Positions 43,505-53,337 of a stretch of DNA of 64,000 nucleotides are shown one piece after another. Numbering within the stretch: the first letter of the stretch is position 1; each line of letters starts with the position of its first letter. Under the pieces are notes generated by a model. That model ran no database searches and had not been told where the DNA came from. It saw only the letters and a list, made by a program, of their open reading frames with translations. Source of the stretch: Enterococcus mundtii (lineage in GTDB: Bacteria; Bacillota; Bacilli; Lactobacillales; Enterococcaceae); the NCBI RefSeq assembly GCF_002947535.1, contig NZ_PUAP01000050.1, forward strand, positions 1 through 64,000, written 5' to 3'. The translations under genes were made by a program, and so were the position numbers.

Positions 43505-44460
43505 TGTCAACAGTAGAACTGATTTCCTTGATCCTTACATCAACACTTGTTTATTCAACACCGTTGATTTTAACCTCCTTAGGCGGAACGTTTTCTGAAC
43601 GAAGCGGGATCGTCAACGTTGGGTTAGAAGGCATCATGGTGATGGGGGCGTTTAGTGCAGTCGTCTTCAACTTGACGATGAGTGACACATTAGGCTCAAT
43701 GACTCCTTGGATCGCTATTTTAGTCGGTGGCGTGGTTGGTGTTCTCTTTTCCTTGATACATGCAGTCGCTACGGTCAGCTTACGAGCGGACCATATCATC
43801 AGCGGAACGGTCATCAATTTGATGGCACCTGCTTTGGGTGTATTTTTGATCAAAGCATGGTATGGTAAAGGTCAAACAGATAATATCTCACAAAACTTAG
43901 GTTACTTTTCATTCCCTGGACTATCTGATATTCCAGTGATTGGTCAAATTTTCTTTAGAAGTACGTTTTTACCAGCGTATTGTGCGATTTTGATTGCTGT
44001 TATCGCATGGTTTGTCATCTTCAAAACTAAATTTGGTTTACGTTTACGTTCTGTTGGGGAAAATCCGCAAGCTGCGGATACACTAGGGATCAATGTGTAC
44101 GCGATGCGCTATTCAGGTGTCTTGATTTCTGGTCTTCTTGGAGGAATGGGTGGGGCTGTTTTTGCTCAATCGATCTCTGGGAACTTTTCAGCAGGAACGA
44201 TTGTCGGTCAAGGGTTTATCTCAATGGCTGCAATGATTTTTGGTAAATGGAATCCACTAGGCGCGATGGGCGCATCCTTATTCTTTGGGTTTGCACAAAG
44301 TTTAAGTATCATCGGCGCACAATTACCAGTGATTTCTTCAATTCCACCAGTTTTACTACAGATTGCACCTTATCTGTTAACGATCATCGTTTTAGTCGCT
44401 TTCTTAGGTAAAGCATCTGGTCCAAAAGCAAACGGTAAGAATTATATAAAATCCAAATAA
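43504..44460 (+). CDS. nupC: nucleoside ABC transporter permease
   Basis: A 318-residue membrane protein, partner of NupB, with about eight hydrophobic spans. Characteristic segments are FSERSGIVNVGLEGIMVMGAF and RLRSVGENPQAADTLGINVY. GGAGGAG lies 9 bases before the start, within the end of nupB. A terminator follows 13 bases after the stop. Confidence 0.9.
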   Translation: MSTVELISLILTSTLVYSTPLILTSLGGTFSERSGIVNVGLEGIMVMGAFSAVVFNLTMSDTLGSMTPWIAILVGGVVGVLFSLIHAVATVSLRADHIISGTVINLMAPALGVFLIKAWYGKGQTDNISQNLGYFSFPGLSDIPVIGQIFFRSTFLPAYCAILIAVIAWFVIFKTKFGLRLRSVGENPQAADTLGINVYAMRYSGVLISGLLGGMGGAVFAQSISGNFSAGTIVGQGFISMAAMIFGKWNPLGAMGASLFFGFAQSLSIIGAQLPVISSIPPVLLQIAPYLLTIIVLVAFLGKASGPKANGKNYIKSK

Positions 44461-44473
44461 TCGTTTAGTGATT

Positions 44474-44517
44474 AAAAAGGGCGGGTTACGGGAAGTTTTT
44501 TTCGGCTCGTCCTTTTT
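44474..44517 (+). terminator. intrinsic terminator after nupC
   Basis: AAAAAGGGCGGG pairs with CTCGTCCTTTTT (G-U pairs included) around a loop rich in T, ending in a T-run. Confidence 0.75.
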
Positions 44518-44554
44518 ACTTTATAAAGAAAATAAATAGAAAGAAGGAATACTC

Positions 44555-45721
44555 ATGTTTAAACGTGTACATTTGATCGTCATGGATTCAGTCGGAATCG
44601 GAGAAGCACCCGATGCCGAAAAATTCGGAGATAAAGGCTCGGATACTTTAGGTCATATTGCCAAAGAAGCTGGGTTGACGATACCCAATTTGGAACAACT
44701 TGGATTAGGAACGATTCGTCCTTTAGAAGGGGTCGAAGCAGTGCAAGATCATCAAGGGTATGCGACAAAATTGGAAGAAGTTTCTGTCGGCAAAGATACA
44801 ATGACAGGACATTGGGAAATCATGGGCTTGAATATCAAAACCCCATTTCGTGTTTTTCCAAACGGCTTCCCTGATGAATTATTGAAGAAAATCGAAGATT
44901 TCTCTGGACGTAAAATCGTTTGTAATGAACCTTATAGTGGAACAGCGGTCATTGACGACTTTGGTGAGCATCAAATGAAAACCGGCGACTTGATCGTTTA
45001 TACGTCAGCTGATCCAGTGTTACAAATTGCAGCACATGAAGAAATTATTCCTTTAGAAGAACTTTATCGGATTTGCGAATATGTTCGTGAAATTACAAAA
45101 GATGATCCTTATATGATCGGTCGGATCATTGCCCGTCCATACCTTGGTGAGCCAGGTAACTTTACGCGAACAAGCAACCGTCACGATTACGCATTAGATC
45201 CATTTGGACATACGGTTTTAGACTCATTGAAAGAAGCGGGCAAAGATGTTATCGCAGTCGGTAAGATCAATGATATTTTCAATGGTCAAGGTATCACCGA
45301 TTCTGTCCGCACGAAGAGTAATATGGACGGCGTGGATCAATTATTGAATGTGATGAAACAAGACTTTACTGGTTTGAGTTTTACAAACTTAGTCGATTTT
45401 GATGCATTATACGGACACCGTCGTGATGTAGTTGGTTATGCACATGCTATCGAGGCGTTTGATTTACGTATTCCAGAATTATTAGATGCAATGGCTGATG
45501 ATGATCTATTATTGATCACGGCTGACCATGGGAATGATCCAACCTTCACTGGTACCGACCATACTCGCGAATATGTGCCACTACTTGCTTACAGTAAACA
45601 AATGAGTGGACAAGGTAGTTTACCACAAGGTTATTATGCGGATATCTCTGCAACGATTGCCGAAAACTTTGACGTAGCAGCAACTGAAAATGGCGAAAGC
45701 TTTTTAAAACTATTGAAATAA
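44555..45721 (+). CDS. deoB: phosphopentomutase
   Basis: A 388-residue manganese enzyme of the alkaline-phosphatase superfamily that interconverts (deoxy)ribose-1- and -5-phosphate. Metal and phosphothreonine sites: [27 protein letters not shown] (phosphorylated Thr) and [21 protein letters not shown]. It links the phosphorylases to DeoC. GAAGGAA precedes the ATG. It follows a terminator, so it may have its own promoter, although punA and deoD continue on the same strand. Confidence 0.96.
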   Translation: MFKRVHLIVMDSVGIGEAPDAEKFGDKGSDTLGHIAKEAGLTIPNLEQLGLGTIRPLEGVEAVQDHQGYATKLEEVSVGKDTMTGHWEIMGLNIKTPFRVFPNGFPDELLKKIEDFSGRKIVCNEPYSGTAVIDDFGEHQMKTGDLIVYTSADPVLQIAAHEEIIPLEELYRICEYVREITKDDPYMIGRIIARPYLGEPGNFTRTSNRHDYALDPFGHTVLDSLKEAGKDVIAVGKINDIFNGQGITDSVRTKSNMDGVDQLLNVMKQDFTGLSFTNLVDFDALYGHRRDVVGYAHAIEAFDLRIPELLDAMADDDLLLITADHGNDPTFTGTDHTREYVPLLAYSKQMSGQGSLPQGYYADISATIAENFDVAATENGESFLKLLK

Positions 45722-45806
45722 CGACGCGCATCATCCATCAATGAATCATCATTGGCTTTATTATGTAAGATAGAATAATCAAAATTTTATATATAGGAGA
45801 AAAACA

Positions 45807-46622
45807 ATGAAATTAAATGAGATGTTACAAGAGACGACAGCGTTTATCAAAAGTAAAGGCGTTGGAACAATCGATTTTGGCATGATCTTAGGTTCAGGTT
45901 TAGGTGAATTAGCAGAGGAAATCGAAGAAGCAATCGTGATTCCTTATGACAAGATTCCGTTCTTCCCAACTTCGACAGTTGTTGGGCATGCGGGTCAACT
46001 TGTCTATGGAACACTTTCAGGTAAAAAAGTACTCGCGATGCAAGGACGTTTCCATTTTTATGAAGGTCATTCGATGCAAACAGTCACTTATCCAGTACGA
46101 GTGATGGCTGCATTAGGCGCTCATTCAGTTGTTGTGACGAATGCGTGTGGTGGCGTGAATGAATCATTTGCACCAGGTGATTTGATGCTGATCACGGATC
46201 ATATCAACTTTACAGGTCAAAATCCATTGATTGGACCAAATGACGAAGAAATGGGCCCTCGTTTCCCTGATATGAGTGAAGCTTATACAAAAGCGTATCG
46301 TGAAATCACAAAAGCAGCAGCGGCATCGCTAGACGTAGAATTAAAAGAAGGCGTGTATATGGGCTATTCTGGTCCAACGTACGAAACACCAGCTGAGATT
46401 CGCATGTCCCGAGTGATGGGAGCAGATGCAGTGGGCATGTCGACTGTACCAGAAGTCATTGTTGCAGCCCATAGCGGTTTGAAGGTCTTAGGAATCTCTT
46501 GTATCACCAACTTAGCCGCTGGTATGCAAGCAAACTTGAATCACGAAGAAGTCGTTGAAACAACTGAAAGAGTCAAACAAACATTTAAATCATTGATCAA
46601 AGAAACACTTTCTTTACTATAA
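45807..46622 (+). CDS. punA: purine nucleoside phosphorylase, trimeric type
   Basis: A 271-residue enzyme acting mainly on guanosine and inosine. Family landmarks: MILGSGLGELAE, GRFHFYEGHSMQ, VVTNACGGVNESF and the C-terminal GISCITNLAAG with Asn for base recognition. TAGGAG precedes the start. It ends 23 bases before deoD. Confidence 0.95.
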   Translation: MKLNEMLQETTAFIKSKGVGTIDFGMILGSGLGELAEEIEEAIVIPYDKIPFFPTSTVVGHAGQLVYGTLSGKKVLAMQGRFHFYEGHSMQTVTYPVRVMAALGAHSVVVTNACGGVNESFAPGDLMLITDHINFTGQNPLIGPNDEEMGPRFPDMSEAYTKAYREITKAAAASLDVELKEGVYMGYSGPTYETPAEIRMSRVMGADAVGMSTVPEVIVAAHSGLKVLGISCITNLAAGMQANLNHEEVVETTERVKQTFKSLIKETLSLL

Positions 46623-46645
46623 AAAATTGATTGAGAGGTCCGAAA

Positions 46646-47353
46646 ATGAGTGTTCATATCGAAGCAAAACCAGGAGAGATTGCAGACAAGATTTTACTTC
46701 CTGGCGATCCACTAAGAGCGAAGTATATTGCAGAAACTTTTTTAGAGAACCCAGTTTGCTATAACCAAGTACGCGGTATGCTTGGTTATACTGGAACGTA
46801 TAAAGGGGAAAGAGTCTCTGTTCAAGGAACAGGAATGGGTATGCCCTCAGCGATGATCTATGCGCATGAGTTAGTCAATTCTTATGACGTAAAAAAATTG
46901 ATTCGTGTTGGTACGTGCGGTGCCTTGTCAAAAGACGTACATGTTCGCGACTTGGTGTTAGCACAAGGAGCTGCGACAAGTTCTTCTATGATCGAAAAAA
47001 ATTTCAACGCCTTCCACTTTCCACCCATCTGTGATTTTGACTTATTGTTAAAAGCATACGAAGTGGCAAAGGAAAAAGGCTTTACTACACATGTCGGCAA
47101 TGTACTATCAGAAGATTCTTTCTACAAAGATGATTTGACAGAGACATTCAAGTTAGCAGAACTTGGTGTGATGGGCGTGGAAATGGAAGCTGCTGCGTTG
47201 TATTATCTAGGTGCAAAATACCATGTGCAAACACTAGCGATCATGACTGTCAGTGACCATCTGATCACCGGCGAAGAAACAACAGCCAGCGAACGTCAAA
47301 CAACATTCAACGACATGATTGAAGTTGGATTGGAAACGGCGATTCAAGGGTAA
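46646..47353 (+). CDS. deoD: purine nucleoside phosphorylase, hexameric DeoD type
   Basis: A 235-residue enzyme of the hexameric family with broader range, including adenosine. Landmarks: [38 protein letters not shown] and the catalytic Asp in [10 protein letters not shown]. The start at 46646 ([10 protein letters not shown]) has GAGAGG upstream and the expected length; the frame to 46631 adds five residues. With punA it gives two complementary purine phosphorylases. Confidence 0.95.
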   Translation: MSVHIEAKPGEIADKILLPGDPLRAKYIAETFLENPVCYNQVRGMLGYTGTYKGERVSVQGTGMGMPSAMIYAHELVNSYDVKKLIRVGTCGALSKDVHVRDLVLAQGAATSSSMIEKNFNAFHFPPICDFDLLLKAYEVAKEKGFTTHVGNVLSEDSFYKDDLTETFKLAELGVMGVEMEAAALYYLGAKYHVQTLAIMTVSDHLITGEETTASERQTTFNDMIEVGLETAIQG

Positions 47354-47370
47354 ATAATCACTAAATAATA

Positions 47371-47424
47371 AAAAAATGACTGTCCAACTTTCTTTTAAGA
47401 GAAAATGAGGCAGTCATTTTTTTT
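47371..47424 (+). terminator. intrinsic terminator after deoD
   Basis: AAAAAATGACTG and CAGTCATTTTTT form a 12-bp stem with a 28-base loop and a long T-run, 17 bases after the deoD stop. Confidence 0.8.
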
Positions 47425-47430
47425 GATAAA

Positions 47431-47470
47431 TAAAAAAAGACTAGAAAGAAGAGGCATTCTTCCTAGTCTT
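47431..47470 (-). terminator. intrinsic terminator of the secreted jelly-roll protein gene
   Basis: On the minus strand AAGACTAG pairs with CTAGTCTT, with further GAAG/CTTC pairing inside, then a run of seven T. It sits 49 bases after the stop of the gene at 47519. Confidence 0.8.
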
Positions 47471-47518
47471 AAAAGCTGCTACGTTGACGATCAACAGTAG
47501 TTGCTAATTACTCTGGAA

Positions 47519-48373
47519 TTAAATATCAGCATCCAAAGTCAGTGACTCTAATAATACTCGTCCTGCACTACCACTTCCAGGGAATCCATGTAATCGATAA
47601 ACTTCGACCAGTTGCCCTTTTCTACCTGCAAAAGCTCGGCGTGCTTGAACCATTCCATCAAATCTTCTGATAGAAGAATAGTAGGCAATTCCTCTATGTG
47701 TCTCAAAAATATATCTTCCGTCGACATAAACGGCGTATCTATGTGAGCTGTTAAATTGTTCGTTAGTTATAGTTAAATAAGCAAATGCTTGACTTCCTTC
47801 TCTCCCTGCAGATAATAAACGAGTTTCAGTGACGCCTGTTTCTACTTGAATATTGTCATATTGCGCCCAACCATTCCATGTAGAAGCAAAACGGACAAGG
47901 TATGTATTTTCAGTGTCTGGAGTCGTGAATGTAAGCTTACCACGTTCCCAGTTCTCATTATTATGTTCACTACGTTCTAATACATCGAAACCGACACCGT
48001 GATTCATGATCCCCAATTCAACACGTCCAGGTGCTGATTCGCTTGCTGCAACATCATAACTGAATGTATACGTGGTATTTGGTTTTAATGTCACATATTG
48101 GTGAACATTCTCGCCATTTCTTGCTAAAGCAAAGTTATTTCCATTAACGGTTTGAAGTGTGGGATTATTTGAATCTGGGTCACTAACGATCCAACGATCA
48201 AACCCGTCATTAAAGTCACCATTATGGATATACAATTGTTGCTCAATTGCCTGTTTGCTTGTACTAACGAAGTCAGTTGTTGATAGACTTGTTGCGAATG
48301 TCGAAACGGATCCTCCTAAACTTAAAAATACCATACCTGCTGCCATCATTGTTTTTAAATTATTTTTGATCAT
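47519..48373 (-). CDS. secreted protein with carbohydrate-binding-like jelly roll
   Basis: A 284-residue secreted protein. The start at 48373 has GAGGAG 8 bases upstream and opens on a signal peptide (MAAGMVFLSLGGSVSTFA). Residues ~50-185 read as a CBM4/9-type jelly roll: YIHNGDFNDGFDRWIVSD, TLKPNTTYTFSYDVAAS, GKLTFTTPDTENTYLVRFAS and WAQYDNIQVE. The C-terminal ~95 residues (AFAYLTITNEQFNSSHRYAV through VLLESLTLDAD) form a second, unrecognised beta-rich domain. There is no enzyme domain or anchor. A cre-like site lies ~115 bases upstream, suggesting glucose control. Sugar binding is inferred from the fold only. Confidence 0.65.
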   Translation of the reverse strand: MIKNNLKTMMAAGMVFLSLGGSVSTFATSLSTTDFVSTSKQAIEQQLYIHNGDFNDGFDRWIVSDPDSNNPTLQTVNGNNFALARNGENVHQYVTLKPNTTYTFSYDVAASESAPGRVELGIMNHGVGFDVLERSEHNNENWERGKLTFTTPDTENTYLVRFASTWNGWAQYDNIQVETGVTETRLLSAGREGSQAFAYLTITNEQFNSSHRYAVYVDGRYIFETHRGIAYYSSIRRFDGMVQARRAFAGRKGQLVEVYRLHGFPGSGSAGRVLLESLTLDADI

Positions 48374-49019
48374 CTTGTATCTCCTCACTCTATATTTTAT
48401 ATTTTTTTTGATTTTGTTTGTAAGATGCAGCCATATAGTTTGTCTGTATCTCACAAATTAATCATAACCGAGAAAATAGCGGTCTTGTAAACGCTTTTTC
48501 CTCTATAACATTTATTATTAGAAAAAAATGATAAAATAAATAGTTTTATGAGGTTGATTTTTATCTTAATTTCATTTATTAGCAACATAAGAAAAGATGG
48601 AGAGTGGTAGAGATAGCTCATACAAATGAAAAATTCCTCTTAGAAACAGGATATAAGAATGAGATTTATATAAGTTTCTACAAAAATGTTCGCTCCACAA
48701 CTGAATGATTGTCTGCCATCTTGCTGTGCAAAAAAAGGAAGAGGTATAATGAAAAAGTAATAGGTCATGTTTGGAGATAATTGAGAAAGGGGTAATGAAA
48801 ATAATAAAGAGTACTTTTACATAGCAAGTTGATAAATTGGAAGTGAAATACCAAAAGATATTGTTTATTTAATAAACATAAGCATTGTATGTTGGGAATG
48901 CGATGAGAAAGAGAATTACAGTGTTTTAACTATCTAGGAGATTACTGCTTGATTTTTCAGGAGACGGTGAGAAGGGGGACAAGATGGATGACTCATAGTT
49001 TTATTAATTGGTGGTCAAG
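48374..49019. other. intergenic region, no gene seen
   Basis: About 645 AT-rich bases between divergent genes. It includes the cre-like site at 48486-48499. Only very short frames occur, none with both a start and a good ribosome-binding site of useful length. Confidence 0.4.
48486..48499. promoter_or_regulatory. cre-like site upstream of the secreted jelly-roll protein
   Basis: TGTAAACGCTTTTT matches the cre consensus at 12 of 14 positions. On the minus strand it overlaps a TTTACA that could serve as a -35 for the gene ending at 47519, with TATGAT further down (spacing 19). Confidence 0.4.
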
Positions 49020-49646
49020 ATGAAGATAGATCATATGCGGCTAACTCTCATAAAAAGTATCATTTTAACTGTCTGGATAACCATTTTTTGTATAACAAAC
49101 TTCGGAATAATAAGAAGTAAGACCATTTTCATACTATTAGAAAATAACCAATTGGGTCTAAATCTGATAATGATTTTATTTATTTACTTACTTTGCATGC
49201 CCGAATTAAATCGAGCATTACAAGGTATGAATCTGTCAATGATGAAACAAGTAGGATTCACTTTGCTACTTTTGTTAGTGACGAATTTTATATATATGGT
49301 ACTTGTATTTGGCAGTTTTGCAGTAGTCTCACAAAATTACGATAGTGTTGTTCTATTTTCTGTCATAGTGATTGCCCCAATAAGAGAAGAATTAGTTTAC
49401 CGCTACCTATTTTTGAGTATAACTGAGTCTAATTGGTTGAAAATAGTACTTGGTTTTGTTTCAACAGGATTCTTTTTCTATGGGCATAGCTTTACATATG
49501 GCGGAAATCTATTAGCGATGGTCCAAGTCCTATTTTTGACTTTAGCTACAACCTATCTATACGTGAAAACCAACAATATATTATCTGCTATTATGTTACA
49601 TAGCTCGTATAATCTATTTGTCCTCTCGCTATCTATTATCCAATAA
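49020..49646 (+). CDS. CPBP-family intramembrane metalloprotease (CAAX protease-like)
   Basis: A 208-residue membrane protein with about six or seven hydrophobic spans. The three CPBP motifs are visible: EE-x3-RY in PIREELVYRYLFL, F-x3-H in FFFYGHSF, and the final HSSYN in IMLHSSYNLFV. Bacterial members include proteins linked to bacteriocin immunity or maturation (Abi). No bacteriocin precursor is visible next to it. The ATG at 49020 follows GGTGG at 5 bases and is preferred to the TTG/GTG codons upstream. A weak hairpin follows the stop. Confidence 0.8.
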   Translation: MKIDHMRLTLIKSIILTVWITIFCITNFGIIRSKTIFILLENNQLGLNLIMILFIYLLCMPELNRALQGMNLSMMKQVGFTLLLLLVTNFIYMVLVFGSFAVVSQNYDSVVLFSVIVIAPIREELVYRYLFLSITESNWLKIVLGFVSTGFFFYGHSFTYGGNLLAMVQVLFLTLATTYLYVKTNNILSAIMLHSSYNLFVLSLSIIQ

Positions 49647-50110
49647 ACAGCCCGACCTAGAAAGAATAGCTAGGCTGGTCTGTTAGTAAAATCTCTTACA
49701 TAACGAATCTTTCGAGTTGTTCAGAAATGATTACAGATTGGTTCATAACCTGAAAAAGGAGATTTATAGTATACAAAGACAAACATAACGAATAAGATAT
49801 ACAGAACTAATTGGAGTCTACTATATTTTGTAATAGTAATAGCTGTATAGCACGAAGAGATAAACTACCGCTATTAAAATCTTTCCTAAGATCATAGCTT
49901 TTGAAAAGAGAGTTGCTCAGAATTTGTCCATTGTTCATGCGCCATTGGTGTGACAGGGGATAAACCAAACATTCTTTTTTCTCTCAATGTTACGCCTTCT
50001 CTCATAATTTTTTGTTTATTCAAACAGTACTTACTATTATAAACTTTAGTTATTATGTAAATTGATGTCATTCGCATTTGATAGCTAAGACTGCCGTCTA
50101 TCCAATATCA
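49647..50110. other. intergenic region, no convincing gene
   Basis: About 460 bases. It starts with an imperfect hairpin (ACAGCCCGACCTAG against CTAGGCTGGTCTGT, 49647-49683) that may end the CPBP gene. A 61-codon minus-strand frame near 49892-50077 lacks a ribosome-binding site and family motifs. Confidence 0.4.
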
Positions 50111-50165
50111 AAAAAAACAGCCCCTTTCATCTCTTACAATAGTAGGAGGTGAGGGGGCTGTCTTA
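50111..50165 (-). terminator. intrinsic terminator after gpmA
   Basis: On the minus strand GACAGCCCC pairs with GGGGCTGT, with an internal run of complementary pyrimidines and purines, followed by TTTTTTT. It begins about 20 bases after the gpmA stop. Confidence 0.75.
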
Positions 50166-50183
50166 CTTACAATAAAGGATCTA

Positions 50184-50870
50184 TTATAAGTAGTATTTTT
50201 TGATGACAGTCAAGTCGTCGTTTAATTCATAAACAAGTGGTTGACCTGTTGGGATTTCAAGATCCATGATGTCTTCATCAGAGATTCCTTCGATGTGTTT
50301 TGCTAATGCACGTAAAGAGTTACCATGTGCAGCAACTAAGACAGTTTTGTTGTCTAACAAAGCTGGTGCAATTTCGTCTTGCCAGAATGGCAATGCGCGT
50401 TCTAAAGTAACTTTCAAGTTTTCTCCACCAGGTACGTCGCGTTTGTCTAACATTGCATAACGACGATCGTTTGCTGCTGAACCTTCATCAGTAGCTTCCA
50501 TTAATGGAGGAAGAGTGTCGTATGAACGACGCCAGATGTGAACTTGTTCGTCACCGTATTTTTCTGCTGTTTCTTTTTTATTTAGTCCTTGTAATTTACC
50601 ATAATGACGTTCGTTCAAGCGCCATGATTTGATTTGTGGTACCCAAAGTTGATCTGAGTATTCTAAAATCAAGTTACAAGTTTTGATGGCACGAGTTAAT
50701 ACAGAAGTATAAGCAACATCAAATTCGATTCCAGCTTCTTTGATTTTACGTCCGCCTTCTTTTGCTTCTTCGATTCCTTCTGGTGCTAGGTTTACATCTG
50801 CCCAACCAGTAAATTGGTTCAATGCATTCCATTCGCTAAGACCGTGACGAGAAAAAACTAATTTTGGCAT
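50184..50870 (-). CDS. gpmA: 2,3-bisphosphoglycerate-dependent phosphoglycerate mutase
   Basis: A 228-residue glycolytic enzyme interconverting 3- and 2-phosphoglycerate. The phosphohistidine is in [15 protein letters not shown], the second catalytic His in [11 protein letters not shown], and [11 protein letters not shown] and [13 protein letters not shown] are typical. GGAG lies close before the ATG. It stands alone with its own terminator. Confidence 0.96.
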   Translation of the reverse strand: MPKLVFSRHGLSEWNALNQFTGWADVNLAPEGIEEAKEGGRKIKEAGIEFDVAYTSVLTRAIKTCNLILEYSDQLWVPQIKSWRLNERHYGKLQGLNKKETAEKYGDEQVHIWRRSYDTLPPLMEATDEGSAANDRRYAMLDKRDVPGGENLKVTLERALPFWQDEIAPALLDNKTVLVAAHGNSLRALAKHIEGISDEDIMDLEIPTGQPLVYELNDDLTVIKKYYL

Positions 50871-50995
50871 GTTTAACTCTCCTTTAAAATAAGTGTTATT
50901 TCTGAAAATTTCAGTTCTGCCTTATTGTACAATGTTTTTCATAAGATTTCCATTGTAAAATGAAAGCTGTTTGTTTAAAAGACCACAGACGAACT

Positions 50996-51063
50996 AAAAA
51001 AAAGGCTGTAAACAAGCGTTATTACAGAGCTTTCACTCAAAAAACTTGTTTGACAACCTTTTT
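50996..51063 (-). terminator. intrinsic terminator of the resolvase-like gene
   Basis: On the minus strand AAAAAGGTTGTCAAACAAG pairs with CTTGTTTACAGCCTTTTT with one bulge, ending in a run of T. Confidence 0.7.
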
Positions 51064-51146
51064 ATCTATTAAGTAAAATAATTTCTGTTTGTTTAGTGTG
51101 GGTTCTTTCGATCAATTATTGAAATCAACGGGTTTGTACTTGCTAA

Positions 51147-51731
51147 TTAATTGAATAATTGCTGAAGCTCTTTTTCAGGTAGATTGATATATTTGTAGCA
51201 AGTGCCGACTGAAACGCCACATTTTGAAGAAATAAATTGGATCGTTTCTTTCTTTTCATAGTACAGACGACGAATTTTTTTGATTGTTTTGGCATCGATT
51301 TTTGGGCGTCCGCCAATTTTTCCTTTTTTACGTGCTTCATCTAATCCAATCAGCGTGCGTTCTTTGATCAATGCACACTCCATCTCAGCTAATCCCTCCA
51401 TTAATTGGAAGTAGACCGTCCCCATAGGTTCGCGAGTATCGATTTTTTCTGTGATGCTGACTAGATGTAACCCACGGTCTTTAAATAATTTCGTGAATTC
51501 TGTTAGTTGTCTTGTCGATTTTCCTAGATGGTGAAGCTGGCAAACAACTAATGTATCGCCTTGCTCCATTTTCTCGATAACATTTTCTAAACAAATTGCG
51601 TCAGATAAAGTATCTTTTTGACCATAAGTTTCGTGAAAAATTTCGTGACAACCAAAATCAGAGAGTTTTTGCATTTGAGCCGTTAAATCGACATCATTGA
51701 TAGTTGTACGTGCATAACCGATAATCTTCAT
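51147..51731 (-). CDS. resolvase-family protein lacking catalytic residues
   Basis: A 194-residue protein with serine-recombinase layout: N-terminal resolvase fold (MKIIGYARTT, residues ~1-135, ending GLAEMECALIKERT) and a C-terminal HTH (IQFISSKCGVSVGTCYKYIN). Aligned with gamma-delta resolvase the numbering holds without gaps to residue 71, and the active-site positions are replaced: Ser10 is Thr, Arg45 is Ala, Asp67 and Arg68 are His-His, Arg71 is Lys. Only Arg8 remains. It is therefore unlikely to recombine DNA and may act as a DNA-binding protein. No inverted repeats or transposon genes flank it; it lies between gpmA and rpiA. Confidence 0.85.
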   Translation of the reverse strand: MKIIGYARTTINDVDLTAQMQKLSDFGCHEIFHETYGQKDTLSDAICLENVIEKMEQGDTLVVCQLHHLGKSTRQLTEFTKLFKDRGLHLVSITEKIDTREPMGTVYFQLMEGLAEMECALIKERTLIGLDEARKKGKIGGRPKIDAKTIKKIRRLYYEKKETIQFISSKCGVSVGTCYKYINLPEKELQQLFN

Positions 51732-51842
51732 GGTGATTCCTTTCTAGCAAAGTTTTCTAAGTGTTTGAGACAAGTAAAAATGTAGCATAAAGTAACTGAA
51801 AAAGATAGTTTTTTTAGGCATTTTCAACGAATCTCTTTCGCA

Positions 51843-52526
51843 TTATTTTTGAAAGGGAGTATCGAGTACAGACACGCCATTTTCAGAGGCAACGACAACC
51901 TTTGAAACCATATTTAAAAACAAGCCGTGTTCGACGACACCGACTAATTGATCCAAATAAGTCGCTAACTTTTCGGGGTCTTCGATTCGTTCTAAATGAA
52001 GGTCAATAATATAATGCCCACTATCCGTTACGACGGTCTTCCCAGTTTCTGTTTGACGTAATACAGGCTGATAGTTTTTTTCTTCAAAAAGACGCATCAG
52101 TTGTTTAGATCCATAAGGAATGACTTCGACAGGGAGTGGAAAGCGTCCTAGTTGATCCACCATTTTTGATCCATCGACGATCCAGATCGTTTGTTTTGAA
52201 TAAGAGGCGACGATTTTTTCAAATAAAAGGGCAGCTCCGCCACCTTTGATTCCTTGAAACTCGGCGCTGATCTCATCGGCACCATCGATCGTCAAATCGA
52301 CGACTGGGACTTCATCGATACTTTTCAAAGGGATACCTAAGCTTTCTGCTTGTGCTTTTGTACCACTAGAAGTAGTGACACCAGTGATTTTCAATCCTTC
52401 TTCGCGCATGCGTCGGCCGATTTCTTCTACCATATAATAGGCAGTAGAACCAGTTCCTAGTCCAACGATCATGCCATCTTCAACAAATTCTGCAGCTTTT
52501 ATGCCTACCAATTGCTTTAAGTTCAT
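51843..52526 (-). CDS. rpiA: ribose-5-phosphate isomerase A
   Basis: A 227-residue enzyme of the pentose phosphate pathway, interconverting ribose-5- and ribulose-5-phosphate. Landmarks: [28 protein letters not shown] (catalytic Asp), [15 protein letters not shown] and IDGSK-like [17 protein letters not shown] lies 7 bases before the ATG. It can take the ribose-5-phosphate made by DeoB. It is divergent from the str operon. Confidence 0.96.
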   Translation of the reverse strand: MNLKQLVGIKAAEFVEDGMIVGLGTGSTAYYMVEEIGRRMREEGLKITGVTTSSGTKAQAESLGIPLKSIDEVPVVDLTIDGADEISAEFQGIKGGGAALLFEKIVASYSKQTIWIVDGSKMVDQLGRFPLPVEVIPYGSKQLMRLFEEKNYQPVLRQTETGKTVVTDSGHYIIDLHLERIEDPEKLATYLDQLVGVVEHGLFLNMVSKVVVASENGVSVLDTPFQK

Positions 52527-52642
52527 TCCTATCCCTCCAGCATTTTTATAGCTCTTTATCTGCTATTTTAGCTTGATTTCATCGAAAAAGATAGGGAGCA
52601 TAACACAATTTTTATAGGATAGAAAAAAATGTATATGTTTGG

Positions 52643-52671
52643 TTGACATTCTTTTTTATCCGTGATATTCT
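52643..52671 (+). promoter_or_regulatory. str operon promoter
   Basis: TTGACA at 52643-52648, 17 bases, then TATTCT at 52666-52671. It would give a leader of about 155 bases before rpsL, including GAGACG-rich sequence capable of folding. Confidence 0.65.
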
Positions 52672-52832
52672 AACCAAGGTGCTTTATCTACAGGTCTCTG
52701 TTAAGAGACGTGCTGACTGTTTATCAAAGCATATTTGATAAAGATGCATAACTGCATTTATTTTTTATCGCAAAAAAAGAACCACCTGGATGTGTGGAAC
52801 TAGATGTGAATCGTGGGAAGGAGGAACTAGGA

Positions 52833-53246
52833 ATGCCTACAATTAACCAATTAGTACGTAAACCTCGTAAATCAAAGGTGGAAAAATCTAATTCACCTGC
52901 TTTGAACAAAGGATATAACAGCTTTAAGAAAACTCAAACAAACGTGAACTCTCCTCAAAAACGTGGGGTAGCTACACGTGTGGGAACAATGACACCTAAA
53001 AAACCGAACTCAGCTTTACGTAAATACGCTCGTGTTCGTTTGTCAAACTTAATTGAAGTTACTGCTTATATCCCAGGGATTGGTCACAATTTACAAGAAC
53101 ATAGCGTGGTACTATTACGCGGTGGACGTGTAAAAGACTTACCAGGGGTACGTTATCATATCGTTCGTGGTGCACTAGATACTGCTGGTGTGAACGACCG
53201 TAAACAAAGCCGTTCTAAATACGGTACGAAAAGACCTAAAGCTTAA
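52833..53246 (+). CDS. rpsL: 30S ribosomal protein S12
   Basis: A 137-residue protein at the decoding centre. The start at 52833 ([13 protein letters not shown]) has GGAAGGAGG upstream; the longer frame begins in the leader. The streptomycin-relevant loops read [11 protein letters not shown] (residues 54-64) and KDLPGVRYH, both the susceptible-type sequence. First gene of the str operon. Confidence 0.98.
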   Translation: MPTINQLVRKPRKSKVEKSNSPALNKGYNSFKKTQTNVNSPQKRGVATRVGTMTPKKPNSALRKYARVRLSNLIEVTAYIPGIGHNLQEHSVVLLRGGRVKDLPGVRYHIVRGALDTAGVNDRKQSRSKYGTKRPKA

Positions 53247-53337
53247 TTTTAATTATTTACTACAAATGAAAATCGAACCTACTATATAGTAGTCATTCGA
53301 TCAACTATGAAGAATATTTCGGAAGGAGGAGTTACGG

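Noticed and set aside
49892-50077. 61-codon minus-strand frame downstream of gpmA
   Set aside because: No ribosome-binding site or family motif, and mixed composition typical of non-coding AT-rich DNA.
52794-52832. N-terminal extension of S12
   Set aside because: MPTINQ is the universal S12 start and has its own ribosome-binding site.
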